Notes: generated by a model not told the origin, from the sequence alone. 64,000 bases of DNA from VRUE01 sp963714155 (GCA_963714155.1 OY970236.1:1798001-1862000), one strand, 5' to 3'; shown: positions 50,103-60,434, numbered from the stretch's first letter. Made by a program: numbers and translations.

Positions 50103-50651
50103 TCAGGCCCCCAGCACCCTCGGCTGACGACGGCGAGGCAGCTTCTGCTCCTCGACCAAGGCGGGCCGCAGCAGGCGTCGCACGAGCAGGTAGATCGGCC
50201 AGCCGAGGAAAAAGGCGTAGACGCTCTTCAGCAGCATGTCGCGGACGATCAGCAGGCTGACCGGGGCGTCGATGCCGAGCAGGAGCTGGATCGTGGCGAA
50301 GCCGAGCTCGGCGGCCAGCGTCAGCCCCATGCAGAGCAGGGCCGGGACGAGCGAGTTGTGGATCTCGAAGCGCTCGCGGAAGAGGCCGGCCAGGTAGCCG
50401 ATGCTGAGCAGCACCAGCGAGGAGACACCCAGCGCCTCGACCAGGAGGCAATCGAGGAAGAGGCCGATCGAGAAGCCGGCGACGGCACCGGTGAGGCTGC
50501 CGCCGAGCAGGGCCAGGCAGACCACCAAGGCCGGCAGGATGTCAGGACTGACGTGGAAGAGTTCGACCCGGGAGAAGAAGGAGAGCTGCAGGAGCACGCC
50601 GATCAGCCCGATTGCGGCGATGCGGGCGACGATCTTCGGGGTCAAGATCAC
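50103..50651 (-). CDS. mreD: Rod shape-determining protein MreD
   Basis: A 182-residue membrane protein with about five helices (IAAIGLIGVLLQLSFF, ILPALVVCLALLGGSLTGAV, GFSIGLFLDCLL), the usual size and topology of MreD. The identification rests mainly on these features and its place between mreC and mrdA. It overlaps mreC by four bases. Confidence 0.9.
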   Translation of the reverse strand: MILTPKIVARIAAIGLIGVLLQLSFFSRVELFHVSPDILPALVVCLALLGGSLTGAVAGFSIGLFLDCLLVEALGVSSLVLLSIGYLAGLFRERFEIHNSLVPALLCMGLTLAAELGFATIQLLLGIDAPVSLLIVRDMLLKSVYAFFLGWPIYLLVRRLLRPALVEEQKLPRRRQPRVLGA

Positions 50652-51499
50652 CCGCGCGAGCCCCCGGTCAGCACCTGGACGAGGTCGAGGTTGCGAATGT
50701 CGGCGAAGGGGCGGATGTCGGCCTGTTCCTTGGCCTCCTGATCGACGATCGAGGCCTTGGTCACTTCGCCCAGCGGCAGGCCCGGAGGAAAGAGCGAGGC
50801 GAGGCCCTGGGCGCGCCAGCCGGCGGTGACGACGGTCTGGCCGCCGTGGACCAGTTTGGTCGAGTCGATGAAGTCGAGGATCAGGTGTTCAGGATCGCCG
50901 ACTTCGGGCTTGACGACGCCCTGCACGCCGGCGGGCAGCACCTTGGCCGAGATCGCGCTGGCGTGGTCGGTGAGCAGCATCACCTGTGAAGAACCCGGCT
51001 CCGCCGCGGCGATGCGGCCGACCACGCCGTCGCCGCTGATCACTGGATCGTCGACCTGGACGCCGTCACCACTGCCAACGTCGATCGTCACGCCGGCACG
51101 CCAGAGCGTCGGCGAGCGGGCGATCACGCGCCCGGTGACCGGCTCGTAGGCCGAGGCGGCGAGCACCGGGCCTTGGTCCAGCTCGACCAGCTTGCGCAGC
51201 TGCGCGTTCTCCTGCATCGCCTCCTGTCCGGCGACGGCCTGCGCGCGCACCTTCACCAGGTCGCTCTTGAGGCGGCTGTTCTCTCCCTTGGCATCGAAGG
51301 TCTCGTCAAACCAGTCGACCAGGTCGCGAGCGGGCTTGAGCGCACGGTCGGCGACCCCCTGAACCGGGCTGAAGATCGTGCTGACCCCGCGCTGCAGGCC
51401 GTTTGAGCCCTGCCCATAGGTAATCGTCAGCAGCGCAAAGGAGCCGACGATCAGCAGGGCGAGCACCGCCCTACGGCGGCGTACTTGCTTTCGGTACAC
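50648..51499 (-). CDS. mreC: Rod shape-determining protein MreC
   Basis: A 283-residue bitopic protein: one N-terminal membrane helix (AVLALLIVGSFALLTITY), a coiled coil (about 65-105) and the double beta-barrel (ARSPTLWRAGVTIDVGSGDG, GVVGRIAAAEPGSSQVMLLT). It links MreB to the periplasmic elongation enzymes. Length is normal for the family. It starts 38 bases after mreB. Confidence 0.95.
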   Translation of the reverse strand: MYRKQVRRRRAVLALLIVGSFALLTITYGQGSNGLQRGVSTIFSPVQGVADRALKPARDLVDWFDETFDAKGENSRLKSDLVKVRAQAVAGQEAMQENAQLRKLVELDQGPVLAASAYEPVTGRVIARSPTLWRAGVTIDVGSGDGVQVDDPVISGDGVVGRIAAAEPGSSQVMLLTDHASAISAKVLPAGVQGVVKPEVGDPEHLILDFIDSTKLVHGGQTVVTAGWRAQGLASLFPPGLPLGEVTKASIVDQEAKEQADIRPFADIRNLDLVQVLTGGSRG

Positions 51500-51537
51500 G
51501 GTGAAGACCTAAGTTCGGGGCTTGCGGTGAAGGGGGC

Positions 51538-52587
51538 CTAAGCAAAGTGCCTGGTCCCAGAATTCTGCTTGCTGGCGCGATGGATGGTCTCGAACTCCTC
51601 GAGGGAGATTCCCGATCCCACCGCCACGCACGTAAGTGGTGACTCTGCCAGTTGACAGGGCATCTGGCACTCGTCGCGGAGGCGCTGTTCGAGTCCTTGC
51701 AGCAGCGCGCCGCCACCGGCAAGGGTAATGCCGCGGTCCATGATGTCGCCGGCGAGCTCCGGCGGGGTGCGATCGAGCGTGTCCTTGACCGCCTCGACGA
51801 TGTGCCCAACCGGTTCCCCCAGCGCCTCGCGGACCTCTTCGGAGCCAAGCGTGATCGTCTTCGGCAAGCCGGAGACGAGGTCGCGGCCGCGAATCTCCGA
51901 GCGCACCTCTTCCGGCAGCGGCGAGGCCGAGCCCGCCTCGAGCTTCACTTCCTCGGCCGTCTGGGTGCCGATCGCCAGCTTGTACTCGTGCTTGCAGTGG
52001 TTGACGATCGCCTCGTCGAGCTCGTCGCCGCCGACCCGGATCGACTGCGAGACGACGATCCCACCGAGCGAGATCACCGCTACCTCGGTGGTGCCGCCGC
52101 CGACGTCGACGACCATCGAGCCGGTCGGCTCGGCCACCGGCAGGCCGGCGCCGATCGCCGCCGCCATCGGCTCCTCGATCAGGTAGGCCTGGCGCGCCCC
52201 GGCCGAGAGACAGGCCTCCTCGACCGCCCGCTTCTCGACCCCGGTGACGCCGGAGGGAACGCAGACGACGACGCGCGGGTGGGCGAAGCGGTTGGAGTGC
52301 ACCTGTTTGATGAAGTGGCGCAGCATCTGCTCGGTGACGTCGAAGTCGGCGATCACCCCGTCCTTGAGCGGCCGGATCGCGGTGATGTTGCCTGGGGTGC
52401 GGCCGAGCATCCGCTTTGCTTCGGCGCCGACCGCGTGGACCTGGCCACTCTGCACGTCGATCGCCACGACCGATGGCTCGGAGAGGACGATGCCGCGGCC
52501 GCGCACGTAGACCAGCGTGTTGGCCGTACCGAGGTCGACAGCCATGTCGCGGCCGCCCAATCCTCTGAGGTAGCTGAAAACGCCCAT
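51538..52587 (-). CDS. mreB: Rod shape-determining protein MreB
   Basis: A 349-residue bacterial actin. Phosphate 1 loop DMAVDLGTANTLVYVRG, connect and phosphate 2 regions (MVVDVGGGTTEVAVIS) and the adenosine motif GITLAGGGALLQGLE are intact. The N-terminal extension GVFSYLRGLGGR may serve membrane contact. It starts the mreBCD-mrdA-rodA run, which indicates a rod-shaped cell growing by lateral insertion, unlike polar-growing actinobacteria that lack MreB. Confidence 0.97.
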   Translation of the reverse strand: MGVFSYLRGLGGRDMAVDLGTANTLVYVRGRGIVLSEPSVVAIDVQSGQVHAVGAEAKRMLGRTPGNITAIRPLKDGVIADFDVTEQMLRHFIKQVHSNRFAHPRVVVCVPSGVTGVEKRAVEEACLSAGARQAYLIEEPMAAAIGAGLPVAEPTGSMVVDVGGGTTEVAVISLGGIVVSQSIRVGGDELDEAIVNHCKHEYKLAIGTQTAEEVKLEAGSASPLPEEVRSEIRGRDLVSGLPKTITLGSEEVREALGEPVGHIVEAVKDTLDRTPPELAGDIMDRGITLAGGGALLQGLEQRLRDECQMPCQLAESPLTCVAVGSGISLEEFETIHRASKQNSGTRHFA

Positions 52588-52625
52588 GCGTGGATTTGGA
52601 GTACTTCCAGGCGGAATGATCCCAA

Positions 52626-52643
52626 ACCCGCAAAGCGGGGTAC
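52626..52643 (-). terminator. Small hairpin between maf and mreB
   Basis: On the minus strand CCCCGC-TTT-GCGGG followed by TTTGGGATC: a short stem after the maf stop, 40 bases before mreB. It may be a weak terminator or attenuator. Confidence 0.35.
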
Positions 52644-52653
52644 CAAATTCGGC

Positions 52654-53202
52654 TCAGGCCTGGGTGAAAAGTTCCGGTGCCAGCTCGATCAAGAGGCCCA
52701 CCGGCAGGCCGACCACGTTGGAGACACTGCCCTCGATCCGCTCGACCAGGGTCGAGCCAAGGGTCTGGATCGCGTAGCCCCCCGAGCGTCCCTCCCACTC
52801 GCCAAACGCCACGTAGCGCTCCTTCTCGGACTCGCTCAGCTCCTTGAAGGTGACGGCGGTGCTTTCGAGCCCGGTCCGCTCCTCTCCGTCGACGACGACC
52901 ACGAGCCCGCTCAAGACCTGATGCGTCCTGCCCGACATCCGCTCCAGGTAGCGACGTGACTCCGCGGCATCGGCTGGCTTGCCCAGCGCCTTGCGATCGA
53001 GGACGACGTCGGTATCGCAGGCAATCACGACACCGTCCCGACCAACGGCACGGGCCTTGAGGCGGGCGTTCTCCAATACCTCGAACTCGGGGTCTCCCCC
53101 GCTCAGCTCATCGACGCCGGAGACGACGACCTCGAACTCAACCCCAAGCTTCCGCAGGATCTCGCGCCGCTGTGGAGAGCCGGAAGCGAGGGTGACGCTC
53201 AA
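52654..53202 (-). CDS. maf: Maf/YhdE-family nucleoside triphosphate pyrophosphatase
   Basis: A 182-residue house-cleaning pyrophosphatase of the Maf family (dTTP/UTP or m7GTP type). The N-terminal LASGSPQRREILRKLG motif, the catalytic region VVIACDTDVVLDRKALGKP and GGYAIQTLGSTLVERIEGS are hallmarks. It starts at TTG (53202), overlapping the ndk stop as TTGA. Maf next to mre genes is a common arrangement. Confidence 0.92.
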   Translation of the reverse strand: MSVTLASGSPQRREILRKLGVEFEVVVSGVDELSGGDPEFEVLENARLKARAVGRDGVVIACDTDVVLDRKALGKPADAAESRRYLERMSGRTHQVLSGLVVVVDGEERTGLESTAVTFKELSESEKERYVAFGEWEGRSGGYAIQTLGSTLVERIEGSVSNVVGLPVGLLIELAPELFTQA

Positions 53203-53606
53203 GACAGCTCTGGGAACCAGATCCCGATCTCGCGCTCGGCCGACTCGTCCGAGTCGGAGCCGTGGACCATGTTGAAGGTCACCTCGAGCGCGAAGTCGCC
53301 GCGGATCGAACCGGGCGCGGCCTCGACCGGGTTGGTGGCGCCGATCAACTGGCGAGCCGCCGCGACGGCTTCGTGGCCCTCGAGCACCATCGCCACCAGC
53401 GTGCCGCCGGTGATGAAGGAGACCAGCTCGCCGAAGAAGGGCTTCTCGGTGTGCTCTTCGTAGTGCTTGTTGGCGATTGGCTCGTCGGCGCGCATCGTCT
53501 TCAGCGCCGCGATGCGCAGGCCCTTGCGCTCGAAGCGGGCGATCACCTCACCGGTCAGGGCGCGCTGGAAGGCGTCAGGCTTTACGAGGATCAGCGTCCG
53601 GCTCAC
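53199..53606 (-). CDS. ndk: Nucleoside diphosphate kinase
   Basis: A 135-residue NDK from the GTG at 53606, which has AAAGGAG eight or nine bases upstream; the conserved SRTLILVKPDAFQRAL begins there. The phospho-accepting histidine is H115 in NMVHGSDS. It balances NTP pools. Its start lies inside the end of the zinc-ribbon gene (32-base overlap) and it overlaps maf by four bases. Confidence 0.96.
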   Translation of the reverse strand: MSRTLILVKPDAFQRALTGEVIARFERKGLRIAALKTMRADEPIANKHYEEHTEKPFFGELVSFITGGTLVAMVLEGHEAVAAARQLIGATNPVEAAPGSIRGDFALEVTFNMVHGSDSDESAEREIGIWFPELS

Positions 53607-54255
53607 GGGCGGGGCTCCTTTGGGTTTGTGTGGGTCGTGCGGCCTCGGCGTCCGTCTCGGGCGTTGGCGCGTCTTTCTTGGCTTTGGCTGCGGGGCGGCG
53701 CTTGGGCTGCTCCTCACGCTTGCTGCGTTTCGGGCGCTCCTCACCCGCCGGGGCCGCCCGCTCACGCGGTTTGCGACGGCCCTCGCCCTCGGCGCGTGCG
53801 CGGCGAGGGCGCTCGGCGATCGGGTTCTCGCAGTAGGGGCAGAGGGCCCATCGCGGGTCGACCGGCTTGCCGCAGCTCTTGCAGGGGTCCTTGAGGCGGC
53901 GCTGGCACTGGGGACAGCGCAGGAAGTTCTTCTCGACCGGGTAGTCGCAGTTGGGACAGGAGGCCTCGGTCAGCTGGCGCACCCGCAGCTCGGCGGCGCG
54001 GATCTCGAGCTCGCGTTCGTGGGCATCCTCGAGAAACTCGGGCGGCCGCACGATCGCGTAGACGGCGGTGCCGATGTAGGGGAAGAAGGAGCCGACCGTG
54101 GCGCAGGCGACCAGGAACGGATCCGAGATGCGGCGCCTGGCGTCGAGGTAGGTGTAGACGATCAGGGCAAGCCAGACCACGACGATCATCAGAACGAAGA
54201 GGGTGACGGCCAGATTGAGGCCGCTGTTGGTGATGCCGAAGATCGCTAGTGCCAT
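53575..54255 (-). CDS. Membrane protein with double zinc ribbon and basic tail
   Basis: A 226-residue protein: two membrane segments (about 10-32 and 48-68), a helix, then two zinc-ribbon units (CPNCDYPVEKNFLRCPQC and CKSCGKPVDPRWALCPYC, about 100-145) and a disordered Lys/Arg/Pro-rich tail. Zinc binding is clear from the cysteine spacing; function is unknown. It lies directly upstream of ndk with a 32-base overlap. Confidence 0.82.
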   Translation of the reverse strand: MALAIFGITNSGLNLAVTLFVLMIVVVWLALIVYTYLDARRRISDPFLVACATVGSFFPYIGTAVYAIVRPPEFLEDAHERELEIRAAELRVRQLTEASCPNCDYPVEKNFLRCPQCQRRLKDPCKSCGKPVDPRWALCPYCENPIAERPRRARAEGEGRRKPRERAAPAGEERPKRSKREEQPKRRPAAKAKKDAPTPETDAEAARPTQTQRSPAREPDADPRKA

Positions 54256-54318
54256 GGCTGGGAGCCCGCCGGAAAGGGGAGCGGCAGTCTACTTCGCCGC
54301 CGAGCTCTTGAACCCTCG

Positions 54319-54447
54319 CTAGAGGAAAAGGCTCCCGAAGAGGTAGCCGAGGCCGAAGAAAACGAGGATGACTGCGGCGACGACGGCCGCCACCAGGGCC
54401 ATCATCGAAAGTAGTTCCGCGCTGGCGCTTTTGGACTCAGAAGCCAT
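54319..54447 (-). CDS. 42-residue single-pass membrane peptide
   Basis: An ATG at 54447 inside the 3' end of folC (11-base overlap) opens a 42-residue frame: a polar start (ASESKSASAE), a hydrophobic helix (MALVAAVVAAVILVFFGLG) and YLFGSLFL at the end. Size and position suggest a real small membrane protein co-translated with folC, but I recognise no family. Confidence 0.6.
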   Translation of the reverse strand: MASESKSASAELLSMMALVAAVVAAVILVFFGLGYLFGSLFL

Positions 54448-55750
54448 TGTCCGCATCCTCGCACAGGCCCAGAGCGGCACGGGCCGGCGCCAGCACGTAG
54501 TGAGAGCCAGTTATCAGCAGCACCCCACCGGGAAGGCTCGCCGCCAGCTCGCGGCCGCGCAGCACGGCTGCACTGAAGTTGGGGACCTGCTCGGCGCCCA
54601 AGCCCACTTCCTCGCAGGCGGCGGCCAGTTTGGCGGCGCTGTGCGAGACGGCGCCTGGCAAGCCTCTGGACTTCATAGCGGCTGAGTCGAGCTCGGTGCA
54701 GACCACCCGCGAGAGCGCCGGCGCCAGCGCCCGGACCATCGCGCCGGCGTCCTTGTCGCTGAGGGCGGCGATGCAGGCGACAACCGGGCGCTCGGCGGCG
54801 ACCTCCGCCAGCCCCTCGGCGAGGGCGGCGGCCCCATCGGGGTTGTGGGCAACGTCGATGAAGACCGGTGGCTCCTCGCCAACGCGCTCGAGCCGGCCGG
54901 GAACGGTCAGCGAGGCGGCGACCGCTGCAACCGCCTCGGCTTCGAGCGAACCGAGGAATGCCTCCGCGGCGACACAAGCCAGAGCGAAGTTGCGGCGCTG
55001 GAAGCGGCCCGGGGCGCGTAGTTCGACTCCATCACCGAGGTAATCGGGCGCGGCGATCAGCCTTGCCCCGCGCTCGCTCACGGTGCGCTCGGCAAGCTCC
55101 CCCACCTCGGCGCTTACCTGGCCCAGGACGAGGGTCGTGTGATCGCGCAGCACGGCGAGCTTCTCGGCGGCGATCTCGAGCTCGCTCTCCCCCAGCCAGG
55201 CGGTGTGGTCGAGGCCGATCGAGGTCAGTACCGTCACCCGCGAGGGGATCGTGTTGGTCGCATCGAGCCTCCCTCCCAGCCCGGCCTCCACTACCGCGGT
55301 CTTGACCCGGGCGGCGGCAAAGGCGACAAACGCGGCCGCCGTGGCGACCTCGAACTGGGTAACCGCCTCACCGGGCTCGAGGCTGCGCTCAACCGTTGCC
55401 GCGGCCTGCGCGGTGCGCTCAACGGCCGCGGCAAACGCTGCTTCGTCGATTGCCTCGCCGCCGATCAGCACCCGTTCAGACCAACGCTCGGCGTGCGGCG
55501 AGACGCAGGCGCCGGTCCGCATCCCGTGCGCCTCGAGCAGCGCGGCGATCATCCGGGTCACCGAGGACTTGCCGTTGGTGCCAACGACGTGGATCGAGGC
55601 AAAGCGGTGCTGGGGCATTCCCAGCGCCGTGCTGAGCTTGTACATCCGCTCCAGGCCGAGCTTCCAGCCAACCGGCTCCAGCGAATCGAGGTAAGCCTGC
55701 GGATCTAGTGGTCCGTCCGTCAAGTCAAGGCACCGATTGGGCGGCTGCAA
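54437..55750 (-). CDS. folC: Folylpolyglutamate/dihydrofolate synthase
   Basis: A Mur-ligase-type enzyme of up to 437 residues that adds glutamate to dihydropteroate or folate. The P-loop is HVVGTNGKSSVTRMIA, with VVEAGLGGRLDATN, DVAHNPDGAAALAEGL and a C-terminal domain ending in TGSHYVLAPAR. The conserved part begins at AYLDSLEPVGWKLGLERM. All available starts are TTG codons in the palindromic element that bridges valS and folC (TTG at 55750 or about 55721), so the element apparently supplies the start. Confidence 0.93.
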   Translation of the reverse strand: MQPPNRCLDLTDGPLDPQAYLDSLEPVGWKLGLERMYKLSTALGMPQHRFASIHVVGTNGKSSVTRMIAALLEAHGMRTGACVSPHAERWSERVLIGGEAIDEAAFAAAVERTAQAAATVERSLEPGEAVTQFEVATAAAFVAFAAARVKTAVVEAGLGGRLDATNTIPSRVTVLTSIGLDHTAWLGESELEIAAEKLAVLRDHTTLVLGQVSAEVGELAERTVSERGARLIAAPDYLGDGVELRAPGRFQRRNFALACVAAEAFLGSLEAEAVAAVAASLTVPGRLERVGEEPPVFIDVAHNPDGAAALAEGLAEVAAERPVVACIAALSDKDAGAMVRALAPALSRVVCTELDSAAMKSRGLPGAVSHSAAKLAAACEEVGLGAEQVPNFSAAVLRGRELAASLPGGVLLITGSHYVLAPARAALGLCEDADNGF

Positions 55751-55870
55751 ACCTTCGCGGGCCTTTGTCCTCGGTCGGCCAAATAGTCACAACTATTCGG
55801 ACTCCCTGCGTCCGCGGCCCGCTCGGTTTTCGCTCGCCAAATCGGCACCTGACTTGACGGACGGACCACT
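55707..55870. repeat. Palindromic element D across the valS-folC junction
   Basis: Perfect 21-bp arms at 55707-55727 and 55850-55870 (AGTGGTCCGTCCGTCAAGTC and its complement), extended inward with a few mismatches (CACCGATTGGGCG against CGCCAAATCGGCACC). The right arm codes for SGPSVKS near the ValS C-terminus, and the left arm for TDGPL in the FolC N-terminus. The valS stop and the folC start both lie inside the element. Confidence 0.9.
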
Positions 55871-58441
55871 CTCGGCGAGCTCCTCCAGCTCGGCGCGGTG
55901 GCGCTCCAGCTTGGCTCGCTCCTCCTCGACCAGCTCGGCCGGTGCCCGAGCGACGAACTTCTCGTTGGCGAGCTTGCCTTCGGCTCGGGCGACCTCGGAG
56001 CGCAGCTCCTCACGCCGCTGCTCGAGCCGAGCGGTGACGGCCCCAGCGTCGATCTCCGGCGAGGCGAGGATCTGCACCGCCCCGACCGAGGCGATCGGAT
56101 CGACCGCCGCGGAGTCGGATGTAGCCTCGACCCGTGCCAAGCGCGAGACGAACTCGGGCAAGGGGTCGGCGGTGCGCACCGGCAACGTCGCCTTGGCGGC
56201 GAGGTCAACCAGGTCGCGCCACGCCCGCAAGCTGCGGGTCAGGTCGACCGCCTCGCCCATCTCGGCTTCCGCCTCGGGGTCGAAGAGTGAGGCGTCCGCT
56301 TGGGGAAAGGAGTGGACTGCGAGGTGGCCCTTGCGACTCGGGTGGTAGGACCAGACCTCCTCGCTGACGAAGGGCATGATCGGGTGCAACAGGGCGAGCG
56401 TTCGCTCCAGCACCCAGAGCAGGTTGGCCGAGACCTCCGCCTCACCCTCGTAGAGCCGGGGCTTGGCGATCTCCAGGTACCAATCGCAGAGCTCCGACCA
56501 GAAGAAGGCATAGGCCTCCTGCACCGCGTGGGCGAAGTCGTAGCTCTCGAGCTTCTCGCTGACCGAGGCGATCGTGTGCTCCAGGCGGGAGAGGATCCAG
56601 CGGTCCTCAATGCGCTCGGCGACCGGCCTGGCCTCGACCGCAGCGGCGTTGAGCAGGATCAGGCGGCTCGCGTTCCAGAGCTTGTTGGAGAGGTCGCGGC
56701 CCTGCTGGACCTTGGCGTCGGAGTAACGCACGTCCTGGGTCGAGGACATCGCCAGCAGGCCGAAGCGCAGGGCATCGGCGCCGTGCACGTCGATCTCCTC
56801 CAGCGGGTCGATCCCGGTGCCGAGGCTCTTCGACATCCGCCGACCGTCGCGGGCCTGAATCACCGAGTGCACGTAGACGTCTTTGAAGGGCACGTCGCCG
56901 GCGAACTCGAGCCCGGTCATGATCATCCGCGCCACCCAGAGGAAGAGGATCTCGCGGGCGGTGGTGAGGAAGCTGGTCGGGTAGAAGGCGCGCAGCTCGG
57001 GGGTGTCATCGGGCCAGCCGAGCGTGGCAAAGGGCCAGATCGCCGAGCTGAACCAGGTGTCGAGCACGTCCTCCTCCTGGCGCAGCTCGCCGCCACAGGC
57101 GCCGCAGCGCTCGGGCACCGCCGCCGGGTCCTCGGCAACGAAAACCTCCTCGCAGGCGTCGCAGTACCAGACCGGGATCCGGTGACCCCACCAGAGCTGA
57201 CGGGAGATGCACCAGGGACGGATCTCGCGCATCCAGTCGAGGTAGACCCGCTTCCACTGGCCCGGGGCGATCCGCACCCGGTCGCTCTCCACCGCCGTGA
57301 TCGCCGGCGCCGCCAGCTCGTCCATACGGCAGAACCACTGCAGCGAGATCAACGGCTCGATCCGCTCCCCCGAGCGGTGCGAGAAGGGCACCGAGTGCGT
57401 GTAGGGCTCCTCGGCGCTGAGCGCGCCCTCCTCGCGCAGGGCGAGGATCACCATCTCCTGCGCCTCGGCCGCGGTGAGGCCGGCGAAGCGCTCTCCGGCC
57501 TCGTCGGTGAGGCGACCGTCGGGGCCGATGACGACGATCTCCTCGAGGCCGTGCTTGCGGCCGATCTCGAAGTCGTTGGGGTCGTGGCCGGGGGTGATCT
57601 TCAGCGCGCCGGTGCCGAACTCGGGGTCGACGTGCTCGTCGGCGATGATCGGCAGGCGGCGGCCGACCAGGGGCAGGACGCAGTGCTGGCCAACGAGGTC
57701 GCCGTAGCGCTCGTCGCCAGGGTTCACCGCCACCGCCGTGTCCGCCAGCATCGTCTCGGGCCGCACCGTCGCCACGGTCAGCACTCGGTCCGAGCCCTCG
57801 ATTGGGTAGTCGATCGAGTAAAGCGTGTCCTCGACCTCGCGGTTCTCGACCTCGAGGTCGGAGATCGCCGAGTGCGAGCCGGGGTCCCAGTTGACCATGT
57901 AGTTGTCGCGGTAGATGTAGCCCTTGTCGTAGAGCTGCTTGAAGACGCGGTAGACGGCCTTGACGTAGCCCCCGTCAAGGGTGAAGCGCTCACGCTCGTA
58001 ATCGCAGGAGGCGCCGAGCCGCTTGTACTGCTCGACGATCCGCGAGCCGTACTCCTCGCGCCACTCCCAGACCCGTTTGACGAACTCCTCGCGGCCGAGG
58101 TCGTGGCGCGAGACCCCTTCGCCGAGCAGCATTTTCTCGACCACCGACTGCGTCGCAATCCCGGCGTGGTCGGTGCCCAGAATCCAGAGCGCATTGCGCC
58201 CCCGCATCCGGTTCATCCGCACCAGCGCATCCTGCATCGACCCATTCAGCGCATGCCCCATATGCAGCGCCCCGGTCACATTCGGCGGCGGAATCGCGAC
58301 CGAGAAATTCTCCTCCGCCGTCCCCTCTGCCTCCGGATGGAAATACCCCGCCTCCATCCATTCACTGAAGATCCGCGCCTCAACCTCAGTCGGGTCGAAC
58401 CGAGTCTTCTCCTCGAGTGCCTTTCGCCGTTCCTCAGTCAC
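55793..58441 (-). CDS. valS: Valyl-tRNA synthetase
   Basis: An 882-residue class I synthetase with HIGH motif PNVTGALHMGHALNG, the CP1 editing domain, zinc-type cysteines in the insertion (CDACEEVF, CGACGGEL), KMSKS as GRRMSKSLGTG, an anticodon domain and a C-terminal coiled coil that contacts tRNA. The last about 25 residues (after ELEELAESGP) come from palindromic element D and are not typical. It precedes folC, a common bacterial order. Confidence 0.96.
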   Translation of the reverse strand: MTEERRKALEEKTRFDPTEVEARIFSEWMEAGYFHPEAEGTAEENFSVAIPPPNVTGALHMGHALNGSMQDALVRMNRMRGRNALWILGTDHAGIATQSVVEKMLLGEGVSRHDLGREEFVKRVWEWREEYGSRIVEQYKRLGASCDYERERFTLDGGYVKAVYRVFKQLYDKGYIYRDNYMVNWDPGSHSAISDLEVENREVEDTLYSIDYPIEGSDRVLTVATVRPETMLADTAVAVNPGDERYGDLVGQHCVLPLVGRRLPIIADEHVDPEFGTGALKITPGHDPNDFEIGRKHGLEEIVVIGPDGRLTDEAGERFAGLTAAEAQEMVILALREEGALSAEEPYTHSVPFSHRSGERIEPLISLQWFCRMDELAAPAITAVESDRVRIAPGQWKRVYLDWMREIRPWCISRQLWWGHRIPVWYCDACEEVFVAEDPAAVPERCGACGGELRQEEDVLDTWFSSAIWPFATLGWPDDTPELRAFYPTSFLTTAREILFLWVARMIMTGLEFAGDVPFKDVYVHSVIQARDGRRMSKSLGTGIDPLEEIDVHGADALRFGLLAMSSTQDVRYSDAKVQQGRDLSNKLWNASRLILLNAAAVEARPVAERIEDRWILSRLEHTIASVSEKLESYDFAHAVQEAYAFFWSELCDWYLEIAKPRLYEGEAEVSANLLWVLERTLALLHPIMPFVSEEVWSYHPSRKGHLAVHSFPQADASLFDPEAEAEMGEAVDLTRSLRAWRDLVDLAAKATLPVRTADPLPEFVSRLARVEATSDSAAVDPIASVGAVQILASPEIDAGAVTARLEQRREELRSEVARAEGKLANEKFVARAPAELVEEERAKLERHRAELEELAESGPSVKSGADLASENRAGRGRRESE

Positions 58442-58508
58442 AGAAGCGCGAGTCTAAATACCCCACCGCACGACAGCTTCTAGCCAGAAGGAGCTGCGTG
58501 TCAGGTTA

Positions 58509-58609
58509 GGAGCCGGGTGCCCCTCTCCCGGAGGCTCCCGGTCAGACGCCTTGAAGCCAGGCAAGCGACCTGCTGCGCAACGGTCTCCGGGAGCGGGGCA
58601 CCCGGCTCC
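58509..58609. repeat. Palindromic element C1
   Basis: 25-bp arms at 58509-58533 and 58585-58609 with one mismatch (begins GGAGCCGGGTGCCCC) flank a 51-base loop containing GACCTGCTGCGCAACGGT. It lies 16 bases beyond the clpX stop. The loop and the flank CCCGCTACGCAG recur in element C3. Confidence 0.9.
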
Positions 58610-58625
58610 CTCTCCCGCTACGCAG

Positions 58626-59918
<1,293 letters not shown>

Positions 59919-60064
59919 CGGAATCCCCTCCTTAGGGGCAGTGGGTTTTGCCTCCGGCCTGCCTCCCAAAGCTTAAAGGGAGCATCAAGCCGGCCCTGTC
60001 AGTGCGGTCGTTTACTGCGTGGGCACGCCTGTCCCTCCCCGTGATTGCAAACGACCAGGCGTGC

Positions 60065-60167
60065 AGGGGTGGTGGTGCCCTCCCCGGAAGACCGTTGCGC
60101 AGCAGGTCCGGGGTCGAGCTTCGGCCAGCTTGGCCGGGAGCCTTCCGGGGAGGGCACCACCACCCCT
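60065..60167. repeat. Palindromic element C2
   Basis: Perfect 26-bp arms at 60065-60090 (begins AGGGGTGGTGGTGCCC) and 60142-60167 flank 51 bases whose reverse complement resembles the C1/C3 loops (ACCGTTGCGCAGCAGGTC). It is therefore a C-type element in opposite orientation with a diverged arm. Confidence 0.92.
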
Positions 60168-60267
60168 ACCGCGCGCGGCCAGCTTCTTGGGCTGCGAGAG
60201 CAGACTTGGCAGCTTCTCTAGATGGACGCCGCCCCGCAGAGCTTCTGACGGGAAGCTGCCTGGTGAC

Positions 60268-60374
60268 GAAGGGGTCGGGTGCCCCTCTCCCAGAGGCTCC
60301 CGGTAAGACGTTCCGAAGCCCGGCAAGCGACCTGCTGCGCGACGGTCTCTGGGAGAGGGGCACCCGACCCCTTC
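60268..60374. repeat. Palindromic element C3
   Basis: Perfect 28-bp arms at 60268-60295 (begins GAAGGGGTCGGGTGCCCC) and 60347-60374 flank 51 bases closely matching the C1 loop (GGCAAGCGACCTGCTGCGC). It is followed by CCCGCTACGCAG as in C1. Confidence 0.92.
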
Positions 60375-60396
60375 CCGCTACGCAGATTCGCGCAAG

Positions 60397-60434
60397 CAAA
60401 ACGGGGAGGAGCCCATCAGCTGGCCCCTCCCCGT
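60397..60434 (-). terminator. Rho-independent terminator of hppA
   Basis: On the minus strand ACGGGGAGG pairs with CCTCCCCGT (60434-60426 with 60409-60401), with inner GCC/GGC pairing, followed by TTTTGC. It lies 24 bases beyond the hppA stop. Confidence 0.85.
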
